Assembly (NCBI RefSeq): GCF_000002235.5
Contig: NW_022145597.1
Location: 29,032,423-29,096,422 of the forward strand
Direction of reading: 5' to 3'
Source of the DNA: Strongylocentrotus purpuratus
Lineage: Eukaryota > Echinodermata > Echinoidea > Camarodonta > Strongylocentrotidae
DNA length: 64,000 nucleotides
Shown: piece by piece, positions 36,839 to 49,934 of the stretch
Layout: every line of letters starts with the position of its first letter
Position numbering within the stretch: the first letter of the stretch is position 1
Made by a program: the position numbers and the translations under genes
Notes under the pieces: generated by a model
Databases searched by the model: none
What the model saw: the letters and a program-made list of their open reading frames with translations, nothing else
Told to the model about the DNA's origin: nothing

Positions 36839-39800
36839 AAGACACGAATCATTCTGACATATCGGAATAGGAGCTCCACAACCTACCATGGACTATTCTG
36901 AATGTGAAATTTGCAAGCAATTCTGAACATTTGACCCAATTGATCGCACAAAAATGAATATATCTTCACACAATTACAGCGGTTACACCCGTTATTTCTC
37001 CGGTTCATATTTAACCACAATGCTGACGTCTCTCGGACCATATCAGACAACAAATTATCAACCTTCGGATAACTTATGTGCAGCACTTTCTATTTAAGAT
37101 TCACTCTTTTAGAATGGAAGTTGTCGACATATAGTTGTTCATTCACCTGAATGTCAATCCAATGGTTTAGAGTTCCAATCAAAGCCCAGCACAAACATCA
37201 TCTAGCAAGATATTAATCCACAATTGCCACTCTCCACCCAGGTGTAAATGGGTACCTGGTATTCACCGGGATAATAATAATTGCAGGACCCCAAGGAAGA
37301 ACATTATTAAAGCTGACAAGGCTTCCCTGTGTATAGGAAGTTATTATAGATATATTGCATCTGTTAACACCGAAGTATAAACTGGCTGAAATTTCAGGAT
37401 GGAAATCCATTTAAGCTGCAATTTCCATAAGAATCCTCACAATTATGGACAATTATCCAATAATTAATTATGTAAAGAAGATGTGACAGCCCTTCACACC
37501 CCTCACTCGATGGCGTAGTTCTGTCACATTTTATATATCTAATAAATTCAGTACCCCATCCCATGACATCAATGCCCCTTCATCGGCTGAATCCATGCTA
37601 TTCAACAGAGCCAGTACTCTTGAATGGATCTGGTTCCTATAAAGTTTGGATAATTGTTTGTACCTAAATTCATGAAATGATTGTGACAAAATGACTAAGA
37701 TTTTTGCAGTTCATAGTTGATATCTTCTTAAAAACTTTATTGATCAATCTTCATTGTTCATTACAGTTCTGAGTTTTGAGATATAAACTTTATCTATCAA
37801 GAATAAATCATATTGCCGCAATCATTTCAGGCAAAAAGGTATGGGCAACAATGTTTGTTATTTATATGGTATGTGTAAAATAATAAAGAAAAAATGAATG
37901 TGTTCTATGTATAATCATCTAAATTTGAAAACGTTAACATTGAAGTGTAAGCCTCATTAAGTAATATACGCCAATGCCAGTTTTTCAACAGAAAGCTTAA
38001 TATTTTGAAATAGTTTCATTATTTTTGATTAACCATACCCATGATATGTAATATTTGATTAGTTCATTTTAAAATTTGTTATGATGTAGTGTAAATGTAT
38101 TACATTTCATATACATTGAATGTCCACTATTTTCGTTTAAATGCCTCATGTAAATGTAAAGGATCATCATTTTATTGGTCTTAATAGGCATTTAGGATGA
38201 ATTTAAAACGGTTTAATGGAGTAGAATTCGTCATATACATCGCTTGTTGTACATTGTATTTCTTTGAAAAATAGGAAAGTGATTTTGATAAAATGTAATA
38301 TATTATACATGCATTTAGAGACAATCCTTGGGTATCGTAGACTCGATGATTTTAAAGTTATAAATTGAGGTCTCCTTTGCGGGTCATATTATTCATTTGT
38401 TTCTTGATTTTCAAGTGAAACTTTTTATTTTGAGTAACCCGATAAATGATTAGTAGTGTTCCACAGGGGAAAACACTGAAATGTAAGTTAACGGAACCAG
38501 GGGCGTCGCTAGAAAAGTTAATTGGGATTGAATCCCCCCTCCCTTCCTCTAAAACTCTCTGTCGGGACAGTTTAGATCCTAAATTATGTAAGGACATCTC
38601 TCTACATCTCTCTTCTCTCTCTGTCTCTCTATCTATCTAAATTGTGGATAGGGAGAAGTGTGATCTTACATTTTCGCGGATTTGTATAATCTTTCCTCCT
38701 AAGAAAAGAAGTAGCAATGCCCCTGATAACGTGATAAACAAACCTTGACTTTTAGCCATGTTAGTACTATGTGTTCCAACTTTGTTAATAGTTTGACTCC
38801 TGTGATAGTTCCAGTCAAACTCGAATTTCAAGTTTTGAATAAATTATCTGCTTTCTTATAAAATTGTTGAAGATGTGTGTTTTTGTCTACTGTCTCTGAT
38901 TTATATACAGGCAACAGAATACTGAGTTTACAACATATTAGAACTCGGTGTTTAATCTTTCAAAGATTGTCGAAAGGAATTCTCATGAGTGAGAGAGAAA
39001 TTAATAGAGGGGGTTGTGGGGGAGGAAGGGGCGTAGAAGAGATGGATAGGAGGGTGAGCATGTGAATGGGAAAGGTTTATGTAAGTAAAAAGGGAAAGGC
39101 TAAGAGGAGAATGACGTGAGAGAGGAAATAGGAGAAGATGGGTGTGTGAGTGGGTGATTGTGTGGGTGAGCGTGTGGCTGGTGTGCGGCTGGGTGTAAGG
39201 TGGGGTGTGGGTGTGTGGATGCACAATCAGATGGCAGAAGGAGGGGTATAGCTGGGGACAGAGGACAAAAAGAGAAGAGAAGAAGGACGAGTATCACCAT
39301 AAAGTATGGCAGAAAAAAATGAAAAGGGGAAAGATGGGGAGCAGAAGACGAGGATTGACAGTTTGCATGTGTGGGTATTCGTGTATGTATGCGTTTTAGC
39401 GTGAAAGAAAGAGAGGAGAGGAGATAACAAGTCAGACAAGTACGTGATAGGAAGTGGATATATAAAGAAAGGCAATGCACAACTAGGCGATATGAGCACT
39501 GGAAATATGATGATGGTGACGATACGATGATGACGATGATACGACTTTTTTGCTATCATTGGTATAAAAGTAAGACTGCCCCGTAATCTCTAACAACAGT
39601 ACACCTGTTAATTTCTGTCCAAACTATTGTATTTTCGACATACAAAAACAAAAACAATGGACGGTACTCATCATTGGTTCGTCACCACTTCGTCATATTG
39701 TTAGACACGCCCTGGGGGTTATCACGTGACTACTCTAAACAAGAATATTCACACTGTTTCAATCGAGGTACACATTCATTGTCATAATATATATAATAGG

Positions 39801-40400
39801 ATTTCGTGTCAAGTATTTGCACATTTTTCTTTTAAATTTATTACCAAGTATTCCTTTATATATTCTATTTCAGCATGACAATAATTAAACATTTTATATA
39901 GAGAAAAGTTAGTTATGTATGAGACCTTAAATCGCAAGAACCACTCAACGTATGTAAAAAGCATTTTATCATCATTGTAGTGGCCTATTTCATTCGAAAC
40001 TTCCAGAAAGAACGATAGTATTCAGGCGTACAAATATTCCCAAAATACATTCACGGCACGACAAAAGAAAGTCGCCATGCATACAGGCACATGTGCGTAA
40101 TCACTGTAGACAATGGGGTTTATCTGGTCAATGATGTCATTCTTGTAAACGTTCGGTAAACGTAAACACATACGACTGTGTTGAAAGACAGGCCATAAAA
40201 TGGATCACTTAACATATGATTATGATTGTCTTTATCGCTTATTAATTTAGATAATTACAGAATTTCAAAAAGAGCAGGTTTTCATGACATAACCCACACA
40301 TTTCAGAAGGAGTTTTTTAGATTCTCGATTGAATTTTACATGAAGGCGAATTATTAAAACGTAAAGAACTTTAATAATATATTTTTGTTAGTCATACTTA
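36839..40400 (+). other. 3' region of U1, no further gene seen
   Basis: Conserved with U2 but no frame is kept in both. An 82-codon frame in U2 (43572) is interrupted here (36880-37090). The GT/GGGA-rich tract at 38980-39480 gives Ser/Pro/His-rich minus-strand frames that are artefacts. Confidence 0.45.
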
Positions 40401-42424
40401 TGTAAATTGTTCAGTGCCCATGATGACGTAATTGCATGAATATTTTGGTGTAATAAATGTTCAACTGATAACTGCAATGTGACTCTAATCGATGCCGCCT
40501 CTGTTGGTGTAATATGACCAGGAGCGAATGGCGATGTAGAATAACTTTTTGTTCTGCTGACATTCTTGATATTTTAATATTGCCAATAACGGTTATCTTG
40601 ATGGTCATGTTCCTGATTATGGTAATGGTGATTGAAGTAATCGTCAATCAAGTCATTATCATCTTTGCCTTCGCAATCATGATAATTGGAAAGACGTTCA
40701 TTTCGAGGGGTAATACAATTTTTAGAAGTTGACAAAGAAGAATACCTATATGGCTTGATTGTCATTATTTGATGATATTGTAGGTTATACATTGATATAG
40801 GTGTGATCAAAAACGAAAGATATTTTATATCCTGGTAATATAGGGTTGACGATTATATAAACATATGTTTGGATGCTTTTGTGTGGATGTAATAAGCATG
40901 GCCTAGATCGTCACCCCTCTGGTAAAATACCAAAAAACTCAGGCCATCTGATACCGATGGGCTTCCGCAAAAAGCATTAACTTGCAAAACGTACCAGCAC
41001 TCCCACCAACATACGTAGAGAATTTAACATGGCAAACAAAAAATGTTTGTAGGCAAGGTCTCCGAAAGGGGATTCTCCAACACGAACCGTGACGTCATTC
41101 AGTATTCCTCCAATCCTTACGCTCCACGGTCATCCTGACTGTATGCAAATCTTGGATGTTCTACATAATCAATACATTTCTCTCCGGATGTACCAAAACT
41201 GTGCAATTTGTCTACATGTGACTGTCCCTGCTATTAGCGAGGGAGAGAGAGAGAGAGAGAGAAGATATCTCTTACTTTAGGGATCAAAGATACCCAAAAT
41301 AGAGGTTAAATTGGTTGTCGTCATATAAATCCATATAGTAAAACCTTCTTTTAGCGAAGACCTGTATGGCAAGACTACCTGTCTGAAAAGTCCACATTTT
41401 TCACTTCCTTTGGCTAATATTTTTCATTGCAACGGGGACTAAACTAGCCTGAAAAAAAGAATATCTGCTTACAAAAAACAGTTTTCTCGTCTTCCTTGAG
41501 TGGTCTTCATACATGGGTTTCACTGTACAATAAAGATGCCGAGGCCTGTACCAGAGACATGGGCAATTAAACAAGATAGCTTGACACGTATTCCGACCTT
41601 TTATTCATTTTGTATTCCCACTCTGCTCTTTAAAATTAAAATAACATACAAAGAAATGGCGAAATTGAGTGAGGAAAATGAACAACTGACAGAGAGCACT
41701 AGTTGCAAGCATAGGACGATAGAGGAAAAGCAACGTTGTTTTATAATTCCTCTCTCATATGTTCATCAAGATTTTGGCATCAACCATTTTGAATCATGAT
41801 ACCGTGGTGTACCTATTGTTGTTTTCCCCAATTATCAAGTTCATAATAATTCCATTTTCTTACGAACAAAATGTAAGTGATGGATGGACATTCTATGAAA
41901 AGACATTCCTATTGGTTTCACCTACGAAGAATATAGCCAAGGCGGAAGGAATTAAATGAGTTGCTTTTATCATTAATTTATGGGCTGACATCTAATTTGC
42001 AGAGGTTACTGCAACTTCTACTGCAGGACTAACTCATAATAGAACTAAATTCAGAGAAGAAAATTATTTCGTCACCCACTGCTTGTAATTTACTATTCTT
42101 TAATCAACTGCTCTCTTTGAAGCAATCAAACATTGCTTACGACAGTTAATCGGGTTTCATCTTCTGTACAACAGAAATTGAGTATGTACAAAATGTATTT
42201 AGTTCCGATGTATGTTTCTTGCGACGTATACTAGTTTACAGCTAGAAGTCTTCAACCAGAACCCTAATTCAACAAGTACAGTTTACATTCATGCCTTTAC
42301 TAAAAACACAAAAAACATCAAGTTCACGAGGGGTATGAATCAATAAGCTGCTCCCAGCTCAGTGGAATCGTATTTCGTCACCAGTCTACTGCTGTTGGGG
42401 AAGCCCTGTTTGATGACATGATCA

Positions 42425-42776
42425 TCTATACTTGATTCGCCAATCACGAAACTCCACGACAGCCACCTACTCGGTCTAGTAAATCAACATTCTTCATAAA
42501 ACTCTACGTCGCTCAGCACCGGGATAATACTTCCCCGCAGTGGACAAGCGAAAGCACACACGCACAGTTTTCTCAACGATAAATGATTTCATGGACACGG
42601 ACATTACTGCTAAACAAACTAGACAGGCTTAAATAATTGATTTTGACTGAACGCAAAAACTACAAACAAAAACAACAACAACATCTGCGAGGTAACAGAG
42701 GCTTACAGGGCAGACAGCAGTGCACACGAATTTTTGTTTTGTTTCTTCGACAATAATAAGAGCAAAAGTTTTCACG
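42425..42776 (+). promoter_or_regulatory. promoter and 5' UTR of membrane gene U2
   Basis: CCAAT at 42440-42444 and CATAAAA at 42495-42501, as in U1. The leader is about 180 bases longer than in U1. Confidence 0.5.
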
Positions 42777-43519
42777 ATGGCTATTCCGCCTGGTGGTATA
42801 CGCAACGAGCCCGGGCGTCATAAGGGCAACGTAAGTAAACAAAATGTAATCTCATCTTTATCACTATTAGTATTTGATTAATGTGGCGAACGTTTCGTCT
42901 CATTCTTGTGAGAAAAATTAGACACAGAAATTGTTTTCAATATCATAGTCTACATGGGCAATGCCACTGTAACCTTAAGTGGAATACTGGTCTACAAAGA
43001 TCTCTTATCAACAAAGCAAATGACAGAAAAAGGAAAATGCTTCTCACATTTATTTATTGCCTCTGACATTTTTGGGAGGATCAGTATTGGCAAATTAAAA
43101 TTAAATTCCCATCTCCTGCTCTTGGTGGGTAAGATGACCTTTATTTCATCTGTTTGTCTTGTAGTATACAAAATAATGTTAGGGATACATACAACCACAT
43201 CCCGATATCCTTATAAAACATAGTTTAGTATATTTTCGTATAATGACAAATACACAGGTCTTATGGTTCCTTCAAGCAGGGAAAAACGTAATTATTTTTT
43301 GGAATTAATAGCTGAAATGCCGAATTTCGACTAAATACGTTTTGATACTGCCTACATATTTCAACAGTGCTTATACTTCTCCTTTTAATGGTACATTTTA
43401 TATCTTGTCATTTTTATTTGTAGTGTTCGAGTGGTCGTGTATGCTATGCTTTACTCGGTGCCATCGCCATAGTAGGTATAGCAGGCATAGTAATTTTTGT
43501 GATCGTACGTCTTACCTGA
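42777..43519 (+). CDS. 49-residue tail-anchored-like membrane protein (U2)
   Basis: Exons 42777-42830 and 43424-43519, phase 0. Exon 1 encodes MAIPPGGIRNEPGRHKGN and ends at a strong GTAAGT donor. Exon 2 (acceptor TTTTTATTTGTAG) begins CSSGRVCYALL and runs into a long Ile/Val/Gly helix ending IVRLT and a stop. Compared with U1, the pre-helix acidic pair is lost and the C-terminal tail is shorter. The CSSGR start matches GSSGR of the membrane exon at 3990, linking all three genes. No enzyme motif is present. A role as a membrane adaptor displaying the N-terminal module is inference. Confidence 0.65.
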
Positions 43520-46500
43520 TAGAAGACACGAATAATCTCGAAAAATCTGAATAGGAGCTCTGCAACCTACCATGGACCTTTGCCAAGATGAAGTGTGCAA
43601 GTACTTCCGAAACTTCGACCCAGATGATCGCACAAAAATGAATATACATCTTCACGAAACTACCGTGGTTACACTAGGCATTTTTATGGGGCATTTTCAC
43701 CACGATGCTGACGTCTCTTGGTCCATACCCTTTAAAAGAAAGGAACAACCTTGTATAACTTCTGTGCAACACTTTCTATTTAAGATGTACTCCTCTACAA
43801 TGGAAGTTGACGTAATATAGTTGTTGATACACAAAAGTATAAACCGGCTGAAATTCAGGATGGAAATCCATCTAAGCTGCACTTTTTTTAAGAATCGTTT
43901 CAATCATGTCTTTAAGACAATTATCCAATAATGAATTATTCGATGGCTTAGTTCTGTCACATTTCATCTATCTAGTAGATCCAGTACCCCGTCCCATGGC
44001 ATCAATGCCCCCTTCGTTGGCTGGATCCATGCTATGCCACAGGACCAGCACCCTGGATTATATAAACACACTATTTCCCGTTAAGTTTGGATAGTTGTTT
44101 TTACCTCTTTTTAATGAAATAATAGTGACAATACGATTGATATTTTTTACAGTTGAGGTTCGAATCTTTTCAGAACTGTACTGATCAGCGAAGATTATTG
44201 ATTATTGATCAATCTTCATTGATCAGTATAGTTCTGAGAAGATATAAACGTCATCTATCAAGAATAATTCATATTGCAGCAATCATTTCATGAAACGCTG
44301 CATTTTATTTTTATGATGTGGGTAAATACAGGAAAAGTGAATGTTCATTATGTAAAAAGAAATAATTAAAATAAGTAGTTAACCTAAAAGTGTAGGCCTT
44401 ATTTCGTAATGGACGTTAATGACAGCTTTTTAACAGAAAGCTTTATGTTTTGAATTAGTTTATTTAGTGTTTTTTTAATTAACAACAGCCATGATATAAA
44501 CCATTTGATAAGTTCATTTCATATTTGTTTTGATGTAGTGTAAAAATGTATTATATTTCATACACATCGAATGTCCATCGAATTGTTGTATAGGCCCAAT
44601 GTAAATATAAAAAATGATCATTTGATTTGTCTTCATTTACTGAATTATACATGTATTTACAATCCTTGGGTATCGTAGACTAGATGTTTTTAACGTCATG
44701 AATTGACGTCTACGTTGCGGCATTATATTTATTAATTTGTTTTTTGATGTAGCGACGCCCCTAATGACCTTGAGAAGTAACCTTGCCTGTTTTGATGTTA
44801 GTACTATTTGTTTCAATTTATTAAGGGTTTGACCCCATGATAATTTCATGATAATTCAAATGTAAAGTTTTGAATAAATGATCTGCTTCCCTATAAATTT
44901 GTTGAAGATGTGTGTTATTTTCACTCTCTCTGATTTACGTACAGGCGTAGGAATAATGAGATGACAGCATATGAGGACCTGGAGTTTAATAATACAAAGA
45001 TTGTCGACATTACACGAAAAAAGAGCGATTGACCGCGGTAAATAGACATATAGAAGATGAGAAGGGAGTTCTGATGAGTTACAGGGAGATAGATAGATTT
45101 GGGGAGAAAGAGGGGCACAGAAGAGAGGAGAGAAGGGGGAAGCATGTGATTGAGTAAAGTTTATGTAAGGAAAGTAAGAAAAAGGCTAAGAGGAGAATGC
45201 ACGTGAGAGGGGAAGTAGGAGAACATGAGTGTGTGGGTGGGTGTGTGGGTAGGTGTTTGGGTGGGTGGGCGTGTATGTGTGTGTATGGGTGTGTGTGTGG
45301 ATGTGTGGGTGTGTGTGTGTTTGTACAATTAGGTGAAAAAAAGGAGGGATATAGTGGGGAAAGGGGGTGAAAGAGGCGAAGGGGGAGCAGGAGACGAAGA
45401 TTGACAATATGCGTGTGTGGGTATTTGTGTGTGTATGCGTGCGTGTGCGTGTGGAAGAAAGAGGAGAGAAGGACAGGAGGAAGCAAGTCAGAAAATTAGA
45501 GCAAAATATTGGTGCCTTAACTATTCAAGTACTTGAGAGTAAGTAGCCATGTGAATAAAGGAAATGTTCAACAAAGCAAAATGAGCGATAAACTGAAAAT
45601 AACATGATGGTGACGAAGATAATTATGACGACGATGACGATGGTACGACTATTCTTGTATTATCATGTATTACATTATGGTTGCCCTATAATCTCTAATA
45701 ACATTTCACTCGCTAATTTCTGTCCCAACTCTTGTATTTTCGACCTAAAAAAAAGAATGGACATTACTTAACATCGCTTCGTCACTACTTCGTCATATTG
45801 CTAGAAACATCATAGGGTTTACCACGTGACTAATCTAAACTAAAATTACACACTGTTTCAACCGAGGTACACATTCATTGTCATAATAGAAAATAGAAAT
45901 AAGCTAATCCCTCAGCCAATGCATATAAATTATATTTAAAAAAAACCGACAAGAGACTGAACAAAATATTACACTACTCCCAATGAACAACATGGGGGAG
46001 GTGTGAGTTAGGTTTGAATTCGGTTTTACTATGTGACTCGGGTACTATAGATTATTCACACTAACGAGTCCAACACCGAACCGAAAACAGAGCAAAGAAA
46101 ATATTACACTACTCCAAGAATAAGCCAATAATTAATCGGTTGGGATTCACTTTGAAATCAGTTTGGCGATGTGACACGGCTACTGTACATTAGTTTTTAT
46201 GTTTTATTCCAAACAGAAATGTCAGTTTCAGTAAAGAGGGCAACATTTATATAGACAAAGACATACAATAATCTTATGAGGTAAATGAACGTTATGACCC
46301 GGTTGATACATATTTCAAATATACTAACTTTATCTTTAGTACATAATCAACTTCCCATTTTAAAACAGGGGTCGTTTTCATATTGTTATCTCAAGATTGC
46401 AGAAGGAAACAAGCAAAATACAAAGGGATAAAATATGTGTTAGAGAAGATATATCAAAACAAGCAAAAGGGGCAGCAAATAAATATTGCAAATATGACAA

Positions 46501-47183
46501 TATTATAGTGAGAATAAGGCAAAGGAATTTGATATGAAATAGTCATTGCAATTAAGGGCTTTGTGTAAAGTGTTTTCAAATTAATGTATTTCATTTATTA
46601 CCAAACTTTCCTTTATATGTTCAATTTCAGTAGACAATTATTATACATTTGTAGAGAACAAATAGAAAAAGCTAGTTATGTATGAGGCTTAAAATAGCAA
46701 GAACCACTCAACGTATGCAAACAAAACATATTATTTTCATTGTGGTGACCTATTTCGTTCGAAACTTCCAGAAAGAACGATAGTGTTCAAGTGTACAAAT
46801 ATTCCCATAATACATGCACGGCTCAACAAAAGAAAGTCGCCATGCATACAGGCATATGTGCGTAATCACTGTACAAATGGGGTTTCTCCAGTCAATGATG
46901 TCATCCTTATTTTTGATAGACGTAAACGTTCGGTAAACGTAACACGATTGTGTTAACAGACAGGCCATAAAATGGATCACTTAACATATGATTATGTTTG
47001 TCTTTATTGCTAATAAATTTAGATTCCAGAATCTCTGAAAGAGCAGGTTTTCATGATATATCCCAAAGATTTCAAAGGAAGCTTTTTAGATTTTTGATTG
47101 AATTTCACATGACGGAGAAATTATTCAAACGTTAAGAGCTCTAATAATTTTTCTTTATTTGTGACAATTATATACGTCTTTCA
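43520..47183 (+). other. 3' region of U2; low-complexity tracts, no firm gene
   Basis: Includes an 82-codon frame at 43572-43820 that is not kept in U1, and a GT/GGGA-rich tract (45040-45480) equivalent to 38980-39480. Nothing else was recognised. Confidence 0.4.
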
Positions 47184-47520
47184 GTGCCAATGAAAATGAC
47201 AATGCCAAAACTGGTTATTTTGATGGTAATGTTTGCGATGATGATTATGAGGATTGAAATCATCGGCCATCTAGTCATCATCATCTTTGCCTTCGTAATC
47301 ATGTTAATGGGAAAGAAGTACATTTCGAGGAGCTGATACAATTTTAGCTGACGACTATGAAGAATTGTATGGCTTGATTGTCATAATTTGATGATATTGG
47401 TGGTTATGTATTGATATAGGTGTGATCACAAGCAATAACTATATTTTATCCTGGTAATTGGGGTCGACGAATGAATAAACATGTGTTTGTATGTTCTTGT
47501 ATGGATGTTGTTATTCATGA

Positions 47521-48072
47521 TATTAATGATACCGAAACTTTAATGGTAATGTTGATGAACATAATCGTCATCCTCTTCGGCATCATCATTGTCACAATCG
47601 GTCACAGTCATCTTTGCGATCGTCATCATGATGATGTTGAGGGTGACGATGTCAAATTTGACGAATAAAATCAACAAGTTTATCCCGACGTCATTATATT
47701 TGCTCAGGCAGCTTTTCAAAATACATTGCTAAATGATATATGATACACGGAAATTATATAAATTGAAAATAATTGTCATTGCAATCTTGGTAATACGATG
47801 CTGACGAAGCATAAATATTATCTAGCATGACATTTGTAACTGATGTCGATAACGGCACTGATGCCAGTCATGACTGAATCGATGATGGTGGTAATGATAA
47901 TGACTGGCACTCTCGTCACCCTCATCACAATGGAAACGATCTCGAAGATGGTGATGTTGAGAGTGATCATGCCATTGTGTATGATGGCGGTGATGCTAGT
48001 AATAGAAACAACATGGGTTTCCGTACGATTAGGTGATGACGAATTTATGTTTTCGTGTGGTGTCGGAAGCTG

Positions 48073-48110
<38 letters not shown>

Positions 48111-48480
48111 GTGGTGGTGATGATGATGACGATAGTAATCTCGTCATCTGCATCTTTGAATAAATATATTTCGAGGATTACAATGTCCATGGGGACGATG
48201 TCTATGATATCATTAATAGCTGAAATAGCTTTGGAGGTAATGAAATATGATGAAAAAATATTGAAAAGCACTGCGGGTAAGGTTTATTGCTGAGTGTAAC
48301 TGGGTTCATAAATTAAAGCCAATACAATTTTACTATAAGCATAGTAAGTGCGAATATTGGTAAAAAAAGGATGGTGACAAATGTAATTGAAAGAGGTATC
48401 TCAGATACAGCTTGTGGTGATGATTATCATTACAAAATTAAAATAAGGTGATGGTCGCATTCTACCCATATCTCTTTTAG
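47521..48480 (+). repeat. GAT/GATGGT-rich region with (GAT)n microsatellite at 48072-48130
   Basis: Loose TGATGG and GATGAT repeats culminate in a near-perfect GAT run. Every frame here becomes rich in Met/Val/Ile, Asp or Ser/Ile, so the open frames on both strands are explained by composition. Confidence 0.85.
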
Positions 48481-48633
48481 ATAGTTGATGTGGTGACGAT
48501 TTTGGGCCATGATTGTTGTGTGAACAAAAAATGGCGACGAGATCTGGATGCGAGATATTGGAATTCCCCCATTGATTGTTTTCTTTTTTTCTTCAACGCC
48601 CTCATCGTAAGGCGTACAACCATGTACAAATTG
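48481..48633 (+). CDS. possible coding exon before the first ubiquitin-like gene
   Basis: Bounded by a TATCTCTTTTAG acceptor and a TTG/GTGAGT donor, open for 51 codons in phase 0 at both ends (starts IVDVVTILGHDCC, ends VRRTTMYKL). Its phases would let it splice to 49284. It is not duplicated elsewhere in the window, has no start codon of its own, and matches no module of the family, so it may be chance. Confidence 0.2.
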
Positions 48634-49283
48634 GTGAGTCGACGAAAAATTATCATTTCATTCAAAGGTCGACCTTACTACCTTGAGAACGATATCAGAT
48701 AGCGTTTCAGAACTGACTAATATTCCAAGTTTTTAATCGTAAGTAGATACATTTCGCTAATATATTTTGCCCATATTGTAGCTTGATATATTGCCACATT
48801 GCAGAAAGGCTCAATCTAAACTATCAATAAGCATGGCGATCAGGCATTGATCACCTTACTACCACTTTTCTGGAAGTATGGTTGTTTATTGTAATTTGCT
48901 GTCTTATCTAGGATATTTTTGATGGAGAATTATATTATCACTCTGATAAAGTGTCAAACAATTTAGTTTCGCTGCCTCAGCTTGCCACAAAACTACAAAC
49001 AAAATGTTGATATTTGCGCAAGAGATGTAGTCCCCCATTGGCGGAGTTGTACCCGTACGTCTATGTGTAGAATGTAAGATATCATTCGACTATGTATAAT
49101 ATAATTGGATTCAGTTCTGTATAGGGGATATAAAACACAAGGACATCGGGCTATAGGATAGCATTTTGGCAAGGCAATGTACTAAGGGTCGATAGAATAG
49201 CCTTTCAAAATCTATACTTTAAGAAGGATTTTCGTTGCATGACAGTTATGGTAACGTGCTTTATTCTTTCTTTTCGTTCTTAG

Positions 49284-49934
49284 ATGAATGAATCAAGAGG
49301 TAAGGGCAATGCGAAACCCCCACCCGGTGTGATAAAAAATGAACCATCAGAGCATACTGAGGTACGTTGATATGGCGTTGAAATACCACATAGATATGGG
49401 CCTCCACGATATAAATATGTAGTTTTCATACTAGATTATTTTTTAAATATGAATATATTTCTGGACTAATCTGTACACTAATCAAACTAAAAATGGATCA
49501 TACAAATCTGATTATATAGTTAATAAAGTAGAAAATAAGTTATACTCAACAGAAACAATAAAAATGAAGAATTGAAACTTATGTACTAGACACATACCAC
49601 CACAAGAAATATTATCACCATTTTATGCAAAAAATAAAGGTTAAACCTCTCCTCGGTACACTTTCTTATTGCCTTTATTGTATCCTTTAATTCACAGGTA
49701 AAGATAATCGTCCAAAAACCTGATGGAAGGACTGAGTACATGGACGTAGTCTTAGGTTGGTCGCAAGATCTTTTGGCTGACGAGGTTGCTGCTAAATTCA
49801 ATATGGATAAAAGACAGTTGTATCTCCAGTTTGGCCTTAAACAGTTAGGGGGCACGGGAATACTTTTAGATGCTGGGATAAGGAAGGACAGTAGAGTAAT
49901 TGTCAATCTACGACTCCGTGGAGGCAGTCAGTAA
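49284..49934 (+). CDS. ubiquitin-like protein A, module exon plus one UBL domain
   Basis: Exons 49284-49361 and 49698-49934, phase 0, 104 residues. Exon 1 follows TTTCGTTCTTAG and encodes an N-terminus ending PPPGVIKNEPSEHTE before a GTACGT donor, so either it holds the start codon or a further exon lies upstream. Exon 2 (acceptor TTTAATTCACAG) encodes a 78-residue beta-grasp domain. It starts VKIIVQKPDGRTEYMDVVLG, matching the two opening strands of ubiquitin (VKTLTGKT, then a T-x-x-V strand), and ends VNLRLRGGSQ. The LRLRGG is that of mature ubiquitin, followed by a two-residue tail that a ubiquitin/UBL protease would have to remove before conjugation. The middle region (FNMDKRQLYLQFGLKQL) covers the ubiquitin D-x-Q-x-L-x-F-x-G-K-Q-L stretch. 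Conjugation competence is inferred from the C-terminus. Confidence 0.75.

Larger units (their letters stand above)
34085..40700 (+). repeat. tandem duplication unit U1, about 6.6 kb
   Basis: U1 aligns along its length with 40700-47330. Landmarks in order: GATTGTCATTATTT plus a TAAACATATGTTT word (34130-34255), the GAGGCCTGTACCAG word (34937), the membrane gene, its 3' region, GT/GGGA-rich tracts (38980-39480), and the TTCGTCATATTG word (39690). Divergence is clear but moderate, with several indels, so the duplication is not very recent. Confidence 0.8.
40700..47330 (+). repeat. tandem duplication unit U2, about 6.6 kb
   Basis: Second copy of 34085-40700. The unit's first 200 bases occur a third time at 47330-47520, marking the junction of a further, truncated copy that leads into the GAT-rich region. 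Confidence 0.8.

Noticed and set aside
38952-39559. Minus-strand Ser/Pro/His-rich frames (also 44921-45486)
   Set aside because: They are complements of GT/GGGA-rich simple sequence duplicated with the unit, with several frames open at once.
43572-43820. 82-codon frame downstream of membrane gene U2
   Set aside because: The matching U1 stretch (36880-37090) is interrupted, so it is more likely 3' UTR.
47843-48293. Met/Val-rich and Asp-rich frames on both strands
   Set aside because: They are products of the GAT microsatellite and its loose surroundings.
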